From an uncultured Roseivirga sp. (lineage in GTDB: Bacteria; Bacteroidota; Bacteroidia; Cytophagales; Cyclobacteriaceae), in NCBI GenBank assembly GCA_947493005.1, contig CANLOY010000006.1, forward strand, positions 62,001 to 126,000: a stretch of DNA of 64,000 nt, given 5' to 3'. Position 1 is the stretch's first letter, and each line of letters begins with the position of its first letter. A program made the position numbers and the translations under genes. This document shows, in pieces, positions 49,803-58,549 of this stretch. The notes below the pieces were generated by a model. That model did no database searches, was not told the DNA's origin, and saw only the letters and a program-made list of their open reading frames with translations.

Positions 49803-49945
49803 TTATCCCATTCCGAGCCCAAAGGTATATCGAACCTCTATAAAAGACAAGATTTGGGCTATCCTTTAGACTCGCAACAGTCCACTGTTATCCTTTTCCG
49901 AAGAACGAGGCCATAATACAAGATTATGGTGAGGCCTTGTTTTGA
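49803..49945 (+). ncRNA. Structured intergenic segment, candidate small RNA or leader
   Basis: Three paired elements in 140 bp: AGCCCAAA (49816-49823) with TTTGGGCT (49853-49860), enclosing AGGT/ACCT; a palindrome AACAGT-CC-ACTGTT (49876-49889); and AGGCCATAAT (49908-49917) with ATTAT...GGCCT (49923-49937), followed by TTGTTTTG, which looks like a terminator for the plus strand. TTATCC-n2-TTCCGA occurs twice (49803-49816 and 49888-49901). No ORF was seen. The family, if any, is not recognised. The remaining 49946-50195 contains AT-rich DNA only. Confidence 0.4.
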
Positions 49946-50195
49946 GAGGGATTCACCCGGTATTTGAGTTATAATTGTAAAGTTCGAAAACTAGTCTAAG
50001 CTCAAATGGGAAATCTTTATCAATACTTATAACTACATACAAACATAACAGGTGTTTGGTTTCAAATAACAGTTTTATTGAGAATTTATTGTTACTTATT
50101 CTCTACCGAAAGCGTCTTATGGAGTGAATACAATTATCGGTATTTGACATATAATTTCTTAGCTTGCACACTTTACAGGATACTCACAACTCGAT

Positions 50196-51389
50196 TTGAC
50201 TATATCAACTGACAAAATTCTTACGCGAGATTACACCTTGCACTTCACCTCTTATTTCCTGATGGCTTCGGCCTTTTATTTTTTGCTTCCTACCCTCCCA
50301 ACCTATGCGGAAGTAGCACTGGGAGCAAAAAAGAATCAGATTGGATACATAGTTGGCGTATATGCTGCCTCTGCCCTACTCATCAGGCCTTTTTGTGGCT
50401 ATGTTCTGGATGCCTACGGCCGAAGGGCGGTTTACTTAATTGCACTTGCTCTGTTTACCGTATTGATGTGGCTTTACCATTATTCATCAACCTTCTTTGT
50501 TCTTCTGGTAATCAGGGTTTTTCATGGATTCACCTGGGGGATAATAACCACGGGAGGGAGTACCATTGCTGCCGACCTTATTCCAGAAAAAAGAAGAGCT
50601 GAAGGTATAGGTTATTTCGGCCTTGCCATGACTTTTGCTATTGCATTGGCTCCATTTTCGGGAGATCAGATTATGGGGCAAAACAATTTCTTCAATCTTT
50701 TCACTATCTCTTTTGGTTTTGCAGTAGCTGCTCTTATCCTGGCATTAATGGTCAAAGTACCCAATATCAGAACAGGAGAAACCAAAATAGGAATATCCAA
50801 GATGTTTGATAAACGTGTGAACAGGATTGCTGTTGTCATGTTCACAGGGGCTTTTCCATATGCGGCCATTTTCTCTTTTATATTGCTGTACAGCGAAGAG
50901 CTTTCAATTGAACAAGGTTCTCTTTTCTTTATTTTTATGGCCATTGGTGTTGCAATAGTTCGATTAATAGTGGGTAGAATTATGGATAGAAAAGGCCCTT
51001 CTATGCTCGTTTTCATTGGTCTTGCTGTTACTATTGTGGGGCTTATCTGGTTTAGTTATGTAGACAGTTTCTGGCCCTTTATGATCGTTGGTATCTTAGT
51101 AGGTATGGGTAATGGTATCATTATGCCTACCATACAAACCATGGCGATTAACATGGTTCCTCTAGAGCGAAGAGGTGCAGCCAACGCCACTTTCTTCTCT
51201 GCTGTAGATCTGGGTATTGCAGCTGGGTCTATATCACTTGGCTACATTGCAGAATATTATGGAATGGCCAATATGTTTTTCGTTTCAGGTGTCATACTTT
51301 TGTTCCCATTAGCTTACTTTTTCTTTTTTGTGAGAAAGCACTATGAGAAACACGTTGCCATATTGAAAGAAAACAATGTAGATGCCTAA
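50196..51389 (+). CDS. Major facilitator superfamily transporter
   Basis: 397 residues, twelve hydrophobic segments. The MFS signature between helices 2 and 3 reads RPFCGYVLDAYGRRAVYLIA near 65-84, and its repeat in the second half is VGRIMDRKGPSMLVFIGL near 262. LIPEKRRAEGIGYFGLAM near 128 and PLERRGAANATFFSAVDLG near 325 are the conserved cytoplasmic loops. It resembles the drug/sugar efflux branch. The start is a TTG (MTISTDKILTRDY); the next Met is at residue 22, inside the first helix, so TTG is preferred. It overlaps the aminotransferase gene by 8 bp, which links the two in one transcript. The substrate is unknown. Confidence 0.87.
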   Translation: MTISTDKILTRDYTLHFTSYFLMASAFYFLLPTLPTYAEVALGAKKNQIGYIVGVYAASALLIRPFCGYVLDAYGRRAVYLIALALFTVLMWLYHYSSTFFVLLVIRVFHGFTWGIITTGGSTIAADLIPEKRRAEGIGYFGLAMTFAIALAPFSGDQIMGQNNFFNLFTISFGFAVAALILALMVKVPNIRTGETKIGISKMFDKRVNRIAVVMFTGAFPYAAIFSFILLYSEELSIEQGSLFFIFMAIGVAIVRLIVGRIMDRKGPSMLVFIGLAVTIVGLIWFSYVDSFWPFMIVGILVGMGNGIIMPTIQTMAINMVPLERRGAANATFFSAVDLGIAAGSISLGYIAEYYGMANMFFVSGVILLFPLAYFFFFVRKHYEKHVAILKENNVDA

Positions 51390-52464
51390 AAAAATATTCT
51401 TTACTCCAGGCCCCTCCGCTCTCTACTTCACTGTTGAAGAACACATAAAGCAAGCCATGAGGGAACAGGTGATGGAAATTAATCACCGAAGTAGTCAGGC
51501 TGAAGCCTACTTCCACAGTTCAACTGAAAACCTGAAGGCTTTAATGAATATTCCTTCAGATTATCAGGTCTTCTTTTTGAGTTCAGCTACTGAGATATGG
51601 GAGAGACAATTACAAAACCTTGTGATTGAAAACTCTTTCCATTATTGCATGGGAGCGTTTTCAAACAGGTTTTATGATTTCTCAAAAAAGTGGGGTTTTA
51701 ATGCAGACAAAGTAGAAGCCGAGTTTGGCCATATGCCCGACACTAACCCTGATCTTATACCAGAAGAAACAGAATTAATTACGTTGGCACTCAACGAAAC
51801 CAGTACTGGAGTTTCCTTTCCCATAGAAGACATTCTCAAAATCAGGAAGGCACACCCCAATAAGCTTATCGCTGTAGATGGTGTTTCTGCACTCCCGATT
51901 ATTGATCTGGATTTTTCAATTATTGATAGTGTTTACTTCTCTGTCCAAAAGTGTTTTGGTTTACCAGCAGGTCTCGGTGTGTGGGTAGTAAGCCCCAGAG
52001 CAATAGCTAAGGCTGAAAAAAAATTATCTTTAGGACACTCCATTGGGGCTTATCAGGCAATTCCAAACTTGCTGAAAAACGCCAGTAAGGGACAAACCAC
52101 ATTCACAGCAAATGTTCTGAACATTTACTTACTATCAAAAGTCAGTGCAGATATGTTGGAGAAAGGCATTGAAGTAATCAGACGTGAGGCCGACTACAAA
52201 GCAGCACTATTGAACCATCTGGTCGACTCTCACGCCAAGCTTTCTCATTTTGTAAGCGAAAGAACACTTAGGTCTAAAACCGTGACAGTAGCTAATACTG
52301 ATACTGACTCATTACCAATAATTAATAAACTAGCCAATATGGGGTTTGTAATAGGTAGTGGTTATGGAGCTTACAAGAGTAAGCAAATTAGAATTGCTTC
52401 ATTTCCTACTCATTCCAAAGAACAAATGGAGCTGCTTACAGATGTAATCAATAGTCACATCTAA
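51382..52464 (+). CDS. Class V aminotransferase, SerC-like
   Basis: 360 residues. FFTPGPSALYFTVEEHI at the N-terminus, MEINHRSSQAEAYFHSS near 31, LALNETSTGVSFPIED near 132, IAVDGVSALPIIDLDFS near 158 and the PLP Lys in FSVQKCFGLPAGLGVW near 191 identify an alanine-glyoxylate/phosphoserine aminotransferase-type enzyme. Phosphoserine aminotransferase is plausible because the window also carries fused SerB-SerA, and the HRS segment after the N-terminal GPS is common in SerC. The N-terminus differs from the usual SerC start (FSAGPS), so the assignment is not certain. It overlaps the MFS gene by 8 bp. Confidence 0.75.
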   Translation: MPKKIFFTPGPSALYFTVEEHIKQAMREQVMEINHRSSQAEAYFHSSTENLKALMNIPSDYQVFFLSSATEIWERQLQNLVIENSFHYCMGAFSNRFYDFSKKWGFNADKVEAEFGHMPDTNPDLIPEETELITLALNETSTGVSFPIEDILKIRKAHPNKLIAVDGVSALPIIDLDFSIIDSVYFSVQKCFGLPAGLGVWVVSPRAIAKAEKKLSLGHSIGAYQAIPNLLKNASKGQTTFTANVLNIYLLSKVSADMLEKGIEVIRREADYKAALLNHLVDSHAKLSHFVSERTLRSKTVTVANTDTDSLPIINKLANMGFVIGSGYGAYKSKQIRIASFPTHSKEQMELLTDVINSHI

Positions 52465-52541
52465 TTTTAAATTCTTTGTGGATTAAGTTCTTGATTTCAC
52501 TATTTTCAAGGGATAGTCATCTACATACTATCAATAAAAAC

Positions 52542-52549
52542 TAACTTTG
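52542..52549 (+). promoter_or_regulatory. -7 promoter element of the universal stress protein gene
   Basis: TAACTTTG fits TAnnTTTG exactly and stands 18 bp before the ATG at 52568. No clear TTTG was found 19-21 bp upstream. Confidence 0.45.
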
Positions 52550-52567
52550 TAGCGAACTTTTTTCAAT

Positions 52568-53488
52568 ATGCCTTCAAGAGAAAGAATAATCGTTTTGATG
52601 GATAATTCAGATTTGGATAAAACACTTCTGAAGTATCTGGAAGTAATTGCCACTACCAACGAAACCAAGGAAATCCATCTCCTGAATAGCATTAGTGTAA
52701 TGAAGATTCCTGAAGATGTGCTGAAGGAATTTCCGGAAATCAAAGAAAAGTCAATCTCAGAACGCAAAGATCATATTGAAAGCTTAGTAAGGGAGGTACT
52801 TCCTGAAAACCTGGTGAAGGTTAGTACGGTTCATATAAAAGAAGGAGCTCCTTCCAAAGCTATCCTAAAATTTGTTGAGGCCCATAATATAGACCTGATC
52901 ATAATGGGCAGGCATAAGAGCTTTGTTGGAGGTGGTGTATTATCCAACAGACTGGCTCGAAGAGCTGCTTGTTCACTCTTTATCATTCCAGAAGGTGCAG
53001 AACCCAATACTGGGTTATTGCATGTTCCTTGTGACTTTTCCCCTTTTTCACGCATTGCTATGGAAGAAGCAATCAGAGTTGCACGGAAATATAAAGGAGT
53101 AAAAATTATCTGTCAGAATGTATACACAGTTCCTGGTGGATATCATTACTCAGGAAAGACTTACGAAGAGTTTGCCGAGGTAATGCGAAACAATGCGGAA
53201 AAGAACTACAAGAAATTCATGTCTGAAATCGATCATGCGGGCATCAATCTTGAGGTAGTTTATTCACTAGACACGAATGATAACCCTGTGACAGACATTA
53301 TAGATTTTGCACACGAGAATAATCCGGGAGCCATCTTCATAGGTGTTAAAGGAAGGACTTCTACAGCAGCACTATTCATAGGTAGCCGCGCAGAACAACT
53401 CATTCAATACAACAATGACATTCCTATGATGGTTGTACGACCTAAAGGAAAAAACGCAGGTATCCTGGACTTGATAAGAGAAATATAG
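52568..53488 (+). CDS. Universal stress protein with two UspA domains
   Basis: 306 residues. The first domain (1 to about 140) starts RIIVLMDNSDLDKTLLKYLE and ends LIIMGRHKSFVGGGVLSNRL, CSLFIIPEG. The second (about 150-295) starts GLLHVPCDFSPFSRIAMEEA and ends IFIGVKGRTSTAALFIGSRAEQ, with the G-x2-G-x9-G(S) type of ATP-binding loop, then PMMVVRP. Cytoplasmic stress or energy-limitation protein; the precise role is unknown. It is monocistronic, with its own -7 element and a hairpin shared with the convergent gene. Confidence 0.9.
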   Translation: MPSRERIIVLMDNSDLDKTLLKYLEVIATTNETKEIHLLNSISVMKIPEDVLKEFPEIKEKSISERKDHIESLVREVLPENLVKVSTVHIKEGAPSKAILKFVEAHNIDLIIMGRHKSFVGGGVLSNRLARRAACSLFIIPEGAEPNTGLLHVPCDFSPFSRIAMEEAIRVARKYKGVKIICQNVYTVPGGYHYSGKTYEEFAEVMRNNAEKNYKKFMSEIDHAGINLEVVYSLDTNDNPVTDIIDFAHENNPGAIFIGVKGRTSTAALFIGSRAEQLIQYNNDIPMMVVRPKGKNAGILDLIREI

Positions 53489-53494
53489 GACACT

Positions 53495-53518
53495 GTCCTT
53501 TACATGGTAGCAAAGGAC
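53495..53518. terminator. Hairpin between convergent genes
   Basis: GTCCTTT (53495-53501) pairs with AAAGGAC (53512-53518) around a 10-base loop, directly between the stop codons of two convergent genes. No long T-run follows on either strand, so termination would be weak. Confidence 0.5.
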
Positions 53519-53928
53519 TATTTGCCTCTTAATCGCTTGTCCTCTTTTTCAACCCAAGTCAATAACGTTTTTGTCTCCTCATCAGTAAGTTTCATCTTAG
53601 GCCTTCTCTCTATCGCTTTTTTGGGAGGCATTTTTCCATCTTCCAGTACTTCATAGAGCTCATTGATTAAGTCTTTTTGTTCTTCTGTATTCATTTCAGG
53701 AACATCGCTCCATTGCAGTTTTTTTCTTGCCTTCTCGTTTCTCGCTTTTGGGTTATGACACCCCATACACTTATTTTCAATGATCTCTTTTACCTCGCCC
53801 TTAATTTCAATACCATCGTTGGTATAGTCGTTTTCGTTTTTATCAGAAATACTTCCGGTTTTTAAAGCAAAAGCACTTCCTATCAGGGTTACGAAAACTA
53901 ATAATGTAATCACCTTTATATGGTCCAT
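53518..53928 (-). CDS. Haem-binding domain protein with CxxCH, exported
   Basis: 136 residues from the ATG at 53928, which begins MDHIKVITLLVFVTLIGSAFA, a signal peptide. The single haem-attachment motif CMGCH lies near residue 62, in IIENKCMGCHNPKARN. GKMPPKK near 103 and LTDEETKTLLTWVEKED near 117 fit the 'haem-binding domain' proteins of Bacteroidota, which are found with cytochrome or Planctomycete-type C modules. It probably is a periplasmic electron carrier or haem-binding protein. A longer frame reaches 54060 but would run through the terminator at 54020-54055, so the shorter start is chosen. Confidence 0.82.
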   Translation of the reverse strand: MDHIKVITLLVFVTLIGSAFALKTGSISDKNENDYTNDGIEIKGEVKEIIENKCMGCHNPKARNEKARKKLQWSDVPEMNTEEQKDLINELYEVLEDGKMPPKKAIERRPKMKLTDEETKTLLTWVEKEDKRLRGK

Positions 53929-54019
53929 AATAACTTTTAAGATTTGATGTTCAGATAATTTAGTTAATTCTATTCCTTCTTTGATTACTGTTTTCATGGA
54001 TGGTTTAGCCAGAAAGGCA

Positions 54020-54055
54020 TAAAAAAAGCAAGACACTAAACTGTACCTTGCTTTT
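54020..54055 (-). terminator. Rho-independent terminator after the LolA-like gene
   Basis: Read on the minus strand, AAAAGCAAG (54055-54047) pairs with CTTGCTTTT (54032-54024) and is followed by a T-run to 54021. It lies about 80 bp after the stop codon of the minus-strand gene ending at 54134. Confidence 0.8.
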
Positions 54056-54133
54056 CTCATCTTTTCAGGAAATTAATCCTATCGGTAAACCCCTCCGACT
54101 TTACTCGAGATATAAAAGACCTTACATCTAATT

Positions 54134-54838
54134 TTAATTACCCTTATAAGCAAAGGTATCGTCACCTACTTCCACATTATTTTCAATCTCTGAAATTGAA
54201 AGGCTCTGGAAAGTTTGACCTCCTACTTTTACAACAATCTTTCTTGCAGCTTTCACTCCATCAATTTCTTTAAAGTCACTGTAATGAGAAACCATAGTTT
54301 GTCCATTAGCAACTGTCTCTGAAGCCACTTTCATGTAATTTGACTTATCAATGTAAACAGTTTCTTCTTTACCTTCTTTTGTAACTACTTTAATCTTGTA
54401 GCATGCAACACCCTCTATATCTCCTTCACCATCGTAAGTAATAGTTGTCCCTCTCTTTTTGTGGTCAATTAAATCATTCAAAAACTGGAATTCTTTCATC
54501 CCCTTTGCCTGGGCTTCAGGTAATGGTGTTGGAGTAGTAATACCTTGTGGAGGGCTCACTGCCCATGCCGTCTGGCCATCAAATGCCTGAACTATTTTCA
54601 TTCCCTGAAAATTCAATTCCACTCGTTGGCGATTTTTGTTATCAGAAATAATGAATCCCGGAAGATCCATTCCCTGCATATTCATTGAAATAGTCAATTT
54701 GGTACTTTTAATTGCTTTCCAGGCTTTTGCTCCACCAATAGCTTTAACGTATTTAGCAGCAATTTCATCTGCACTTTGAGCTTGCGCAGCGCTAATAGTA
54801 ACTAGTGCTACAAAGAGCATACTGAATATTTTCTTCAT
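54134..54838 (-). CDS. LolA/LppX-like outer-membrane lipoprotein-sorting family protein
   Basis: 234 residues from the ATG at 54838; the start MKKIFSMLFVALVTISAAQAQ is a type I signal peptide, and the longer frame to 54955 lacks coding character. The mature part (SADEIAAKYVKAIGGAKAW, then LTISMNMQGMDLPGFI, VQAFDGQTAWAVSP, KIKVVTKEGKEETVYIDKS and YSDFKEIDGVKAARKIVV) has the half-barrel strand pattern of LolA-like proteins common in Bacteroidota. It probably binds lipid or lipoprotein in the periplasm. It lies 136 bp after the MarR gene and ends before a terminator. Confidence 0.8.
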   Translation of the reverse strand: MKKIFSMLFVALVTISAAQAQSADEIAAKYVKAIGGAKAWKAIKSTKLTISMNMQGMDLPGFIISDNKNRQRVELNFQGMKIVQAFDGQTAWAVSPPQGITTPTPLPEAQAKGMKEFQFLNDLIDHKKRGTTITYDGEGDIEGVACYKIKVVTKEGKEETVYIDKSNYMKVASETVANGQTMVSHYSDFKEIDGVKAARKIVVKVGGQTFQSLSISEIENNVEVGDDTFAYKGN

Positions 54839-54974
54839 GAGTTTTTGGTTTGTTTCGGATAAAGAAACTCCAAAATGAGCATTGATATAGACAATAAAGG
54901 TTCTTCGGTTTTTGAAACTGATAAGCTGCAATATTTCAGCCTGGGTGTCAGGCAAAATCCATCAAGGTTTTAGT

Positions 54975-55430
54975 TTAAGCTTCTCTGAGTTTATCAAGAC
55001 AGGCATTCATCTCTTCTGCCTCCTCTTCACCCAGCACTTTAAGCCTATCTACCCATAGGTTCAGTTGATTATCTACTTCATCCAAAACAGCTAAGCCTCT
55101 TTCTGAAATCATTACATCCTTCGCCCTTCTATCCGTCTTACAGGTGGTTCTTACAACAAATCCTTTGCTTTCCAATCTATCAACAATCCGGGAAGCATTG
55201 GACATCCTGTCCAGCATTCTATCAATAATAGTATTTACGGTACAAGCTTCCGGGTATTGTCCTCTGAGTATTCTAAGCACATTGTATTGAGGCCCCGTTA
55301 AATCATATGGTTTAAACACCTTACTCTGTTGATCAATCAACCAACCATTGGTAAACATGATGTTTACGACCAGTTTTTCATAAACACTCTTAAATTTCTT
55401 TTGCTGTTTGATATCTTCTTCAATGCCCAT
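54975..55430 (-). CDS. MarR-family transcriptional regulator
   Basis: 151 residues. Winged-helix layout: dimerisation helix (IMFTNGWLIDQQSKVFKPYD), GPQYNVLRILRGQYPEACTV near 46, recognition helix MLDRMSNASRIVDRLESKG near 71-89, wing RTTCKTDRRAKDVMISERG near 91, and a long C-terminal helix. The regulator probably controls itself and the LolA-like gene downstream in response to an unknown ligand. A palindromic TTGA-n6-TCAA sits 32 bp before its start. Confidence 0.9.
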   Translation of the reverse strand: MGIEEDIKQQKKFKSVYEKLVVNIMFTNGWLIDQQSKVFKPYDLTGPQYNVLRILRGQYPEACTVNTIIDRMLDRMSNASRIVDRLESKGFVVRTTCKTDRRAKDVMISERGLAVLDEVDNQLNLWVDRLKVLGEEEAEEMNACLDKLREA

Positions 55431-55461
55431 AGACCTGTTCGTTTGTACCGAAATTAACTAT

Positions 55462-55475
55462 TTGATATAATTCAA
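55462..55475. promoter_or_regulatory. Candidate MarR operator
   Basis: TTGATATAATTCAA: TTGA and TCAA half-sites separated by six A/T bases, 32 bp before the marR start. The form resembles operators of MarR/SlyA proteins. Inference only. Confidence 0.35.
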
Positions 55476-55589
55476 CCTTTATGAAAAACGTGTGAGTAGA
55501 CAATAATTGGGTGAATGGTTATATTTAATTACTCTACGGTTAAACTATTTGAAAAAGATAGCATCTAAACGTGAGAAAGATTCAATTCA

Positions 55590-56129
55590 TTGGAAGATAA
55601 AGAAATCCTACAAGCCTTTAAGGTGTCATCTGATAAAGGTTTTGCCTTTAAAAAACTGGTACAGGAGTACCAGGAGAGAATTTATTGGCACATAAGGAAA
55701 ATAGTTATTTCACATGATGATGCCGATGATGTGGTACAGGAAACTTTTATTAAGGTTTATAAAAATCTCGATTCTTTTCGAGAAGCCTCTCAGCTTTTCA
55801 CATGGATATATCGCATTGCTACCAACGAAGCACTTAATCACCTCAAGAAAAAGCAAAGAAAACAAGCCATTTCCATAAATGATGTTTATCAGGAACTGGA
55901 AAACCACTTAACTCAGGGAGTTCAAATTGATGGCGATGAAATACAAATCAAATTGCAAAAAGCATTATTGAAACTACCCGAAAAGCAAAGATTAGTTTTC
56001 AATATGCGTTATTTCGATGATTTAAAATATGATGATATTGCAGAAATAACCGGTACGAGCGTAGGAGCACTAAAAGCTAGTTACCACCTGGCAGTAAAGA
56101 AAATAGAGGAGTATTTAGAAAGTAATTAA
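55590..56129 (+). CDS. ECF-type RNA polymerase sigma factor
   Basis: 179 residues, with a TTG start (MEDKEILQAFK); no in-frame ATG fits. Region 2 has FAFKKLVQEYQERIYWHIRK and DDADDVVQETFIKVYKNL, then FTWIYRIATNEALNHLKKKQR near 72. Region 4 has LLKLPEKQRLVFNMRYFDDLKYDDIAEI (in two adjoining segments) near 128 and GTSVGALKASYHLAVKKI. It would direct transcription of an envelope or stress regulon. The next gene, 32 bp downstream, encodes a one-helix membrane protein that is the likely anti-sigma factor. Confidence 0.9.
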   Translation: MEDKEILQAFKVSSDKGFAFKKLVQEYQERIYWHIRKIVISHDDADDVVQETFIKVYKNLDSFREASQLFTWIYRIATNEALNHLKKKQRKQAISINDVYQELENHLTQGVQIDGDEIQIKLQKALLKLPEKQRLVFNMRYFDDLKYDDIAEITGTSVGALKASYHLAVKKIEEYLESN

Positions 56130-56161
56130 ACCCTTTGATAGTTTGACGGTCAAATTAAAGC

Positions 56162-56710
56162 ATGAAGAATAGCAATCACGATAGTAATTCACTGAATGAC
56201 AAAAGGTTGAGAAAACATCCTTTTACTGTAGAGGATAACTATTTCAATGAATTGACTGATAATATTATGAATGCGGTCGATGCTGAAGAAAGTGATTTGA
56301 AATACAATCTTCATTTAAGAAAGTCTCCCTTCACAACTCCCAATGGATATTTTGAGCAGCTCAGCAATAAGATTGAAGGTGCCATTAAACAAGAGCCTAA
56401 GTCAATACCACTTTATCAGCAAACATGGGTTAGACTAGCATCTGTTGCAGCTTCTGCAATCATCTTAGCTACACTCTACTTTACTTTACCTAAAACAGGA
56501 GTTAACAATGTAAATCTTGATGGCTTTTCAGATGAAGCCATTATTGAATTTCTGGAAAGTGAAAACGCATTGGTTGACGAATTACTGGTAAACCTTGATG
56601 AAATAGATAGCATCCTTGATGTGATTTATGAAGATGAGACCGGTGTTTTTGTAGACGCAATTCAGGAAAACCCTGAATTAGAATATGATTTTGAATACTT
56701 TGAATACTAA
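56162..56710 (+). CDS. Probable anti-sigma factor, single-pass membrane protein
   Basis: 182 residues. A cytoplasmic N-terminal part (to about 95) holds two copies of a motif: RLRKHPFTVEDNYFNEL near 14-30 and LRKSPFTTPNGYFEQL near 50-65, each followed by an amphipathic helix. One membrane helix follows near 97-113 (LASVAASAIILATLYF). The C-terminal part is acidic and faces the periplasm. No ZAS/CxxC zinc motif is seen, so assignment as anti-sigma rests on position after the sigma gene and on topology. The 'K-x-PF-x-P-x-GYF' motif is common in Bacteroidota proteins encoded beside ECF sigma factors. Confidence 0.65.
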   Translation: MKNSNHDSNSLNDKRLRKHPFTVEDNYFNELTDNIMNAVDAEESDLKYNLHLRKSPFTTPNGYFEQLSNKIEGAIKQEPKSIPLYQQTWVRLASVAASAIILATLYFTLPKTGVNNVNLDGFSDEAIIEFLESENALVDELLVNLDEIDSILDVIYEDETGVFVDAIQENPELEYDFEYFEY

Positions 56711-56714
56711 TGAT

Positions 56715-57209
56715 ATGAAAACCATATATGTTGGCCTGATCATGTTGATGTTTACCACTATAGGGTTTGCGCAAGATGGAAATGGTTCCAGAAGAGGATA
56801 TGATAGAGAAAAGATGGAAGCCGCAAGGATTGCCTTTCTTACGAACCGCTTAGAACTGGACAGTGAAACTGCCAAAGTTTTCTGGCCCATCTTTACTGAA
56901 TACGAAAAAGAAAAGGGAGTGCTCTTCAAAAAATATAATGCTCAAAAGAGAGCACTTTATTCCGATAGAACAAAAGCATTATCTGATGAAAACGCAGATA
57001 AGATGCTCGATATTTATCTGGGGCAAAAACAAGCCTCTTTAGACCTTGAAAAAAAGTATCTGAATAGATTCAAAGAAGTACTTACTCACAAACAGGTTTG
57101 GATGGTTATAAGGTTTGACTCTGATTTCAGAAGGTCAATCATGCAGCGAATAGGTAGAGAAAGAAGGCAAAGAGGTAAGGAAGAAAAACAAAATACCGAT
57201 GGCAATTAA
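56715..57209 (+). CDS. Small exported protein, Spy/sensor-like
   Basis: 164 residues from the ATG at 56715, four bases after the preceding stop. MKTIYVGLIMLMFTTIGFAQ is a signal peptide. The mature protein is highly charged and helical: MEAARIAFLTNRLELDSETA near 35, VFWPIFTEYEKEKGVLF near 58, and LEKKYLNRFKEVLTHKQVW near 115. This resembles the periplasmic Spy/CpxP/RsxS-like helical proteins that come with ECF sigma/anti-sigma pairs in Bacteroidota. Its likely place is the periplasm, in sensing or chaperone function. The longer frame to 56685 lies inside the preceding gene and was not used. Confidence 0.72.
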   Translation: MKTIYVGLIMLMFTTIGFAQDGNGSRRGYDREKMEAARIAFLTNRLELDSETAKVFWPIFTEYEKEKGVLFKKYNAQKRALYSDRTKALSDENADKMLDIYLGQKQASLDLEKKYLNRFKEVLTHKQVWMVIRFDSDFRRSIMQRIGRERRQRGKEEKQNTDGN

Positions 57210-57248
57210 ACATCCAATGAAGTAGTTTATCGAAAATCATTAAAACTT

Positions 57249-57278
57249 AAAACCTGTCTAACCAGACAGGTTTTTTAT
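57249..57278 (+). terminator. Rho-independent terminator after the sigma operon
   Basis: Stem AACCTGTCT (57251-57259) with AGACAGGTT (57264-57272), four-base loop, then TTTTTT at 57271-57276. Confidence 0.88.
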
Positions 57279-57287
57279 TATTATCCG

Positions 57288-57317
57288 TTTGCTGGCAATT
57301 CGCTTTGATGTAATTTG
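57288..57317 (+). promoter_or_regulatory. Promoter of xseA
   Basis: TTTG (57288-57291), spacer of 19 bp, then TAATTTG (57311-57317), close to the TAnnTTTG consensus but one base shorter. The ATG at 57322 is only 4 bp further, so the transcript would be leaderless or start between the ATGs at 57322 and 57331. Confidence 0.5.
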
Positions 57318-57321
57318 CATC

Positions 57322-58549
57322 ATGCCTCAAATGACCCTGTTTGAACTAAATAACCTGATAAAATCTCGGCTGGAATCCACCTTGGCACCCAGCTATTGGG
57401 TAGTTAGCGAAATCAGCGAGTTGAAGCTAAACCAGAAAGGTCATTGTTACATGGAGTTAGTTGAAAAAGAAAACAACTTCATTCAGGCCAAAATGAGAGC
57501 AAATATATGGTCCTACACTTACCGTTCTCTAAGTAGTAAATTCACTGAGGCTACAGGAACTACTCTAAAGCCTGGAATAAAAGTACTTTTCAATGTAAGT
57601 ATCAATTTCCACGAAGTGTATGGAATGAGTCTAACGGTTAATGAAATAGATCCTAATTACACCATAGGCGAACGGTCAAAGTTACGTGAAGAGACAATCA
57701 AACGGCTACATGAAGAAGGATTAATAGAAAGGAACAAGCAATTATCATTACCTGCTGTTCCGCAGAATATTGCCATTATCAGTTCCAAAACAGCAGCTGG
57801 TTATGAAGATTTTATCGATCAACTAAATACCAATCCAAGGGGCTACCATTTTAACACCACACTGTTTCCTGCTTTGATGCAGGGTAATGAAGCAGTAATG
57901 TCCATCAGAAAGGCTTTGAAAGAAATTCACGAGGATGATAGTCATTTCGATACAATAGTTTTAATCAGAGGAGGTGGAGCACAAGCCGATCTTGATTGTT
58001 TCGATACCTTTGAATTAGCAAGGGCAATTGCTCTCTTCCCCTACCCTGTTATCTCTGGAATCGGACATGAGAAAGATCAGACTGTTGTTGATTTTGTGAC
58101 CCATACCAGCTTAAAAACACCTACTGCTGTGGCCGAATTTCTTATTTCGGGAATGGAACGCTTTGATGATTTACTTCATGAGTATATGTACAGGATTGAA
58201 AAGGTATATGAACAGAAGATTGCCATTGAAAATCAACGCTTGTTACATCTCAAACATAATGTTGAACATCTTGCTGTTCAGATTTTAAAAAAACAAGAAC
58301 ACCAACTCAAGGAAAAATCTATTACCTTCAATTATGCAGTCAAAAGATTTCTTGAAAGACAGAAATCACAATTAAGCACACTAGAGAAAGAAATTACATT
58401 AATCAATCCTGAAACCATTTTCAAGAGGGGATACTCTATCACTTTAAAAAATGGAAAATCAGTGATGAATCAAAAAATTAAAGTTGGCGATCTTCTGGAA
58501 ACACGAACTCAGAATAAACGCCTTGAAAGTCAAGTAACAGCAATTGACC

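Noticed and set aside
53929-54060. N-terminal extension of the haem-binding protein
   Set aside because: The extension crosses the terminator of the upstream gene and precedes an evident signal peptide.
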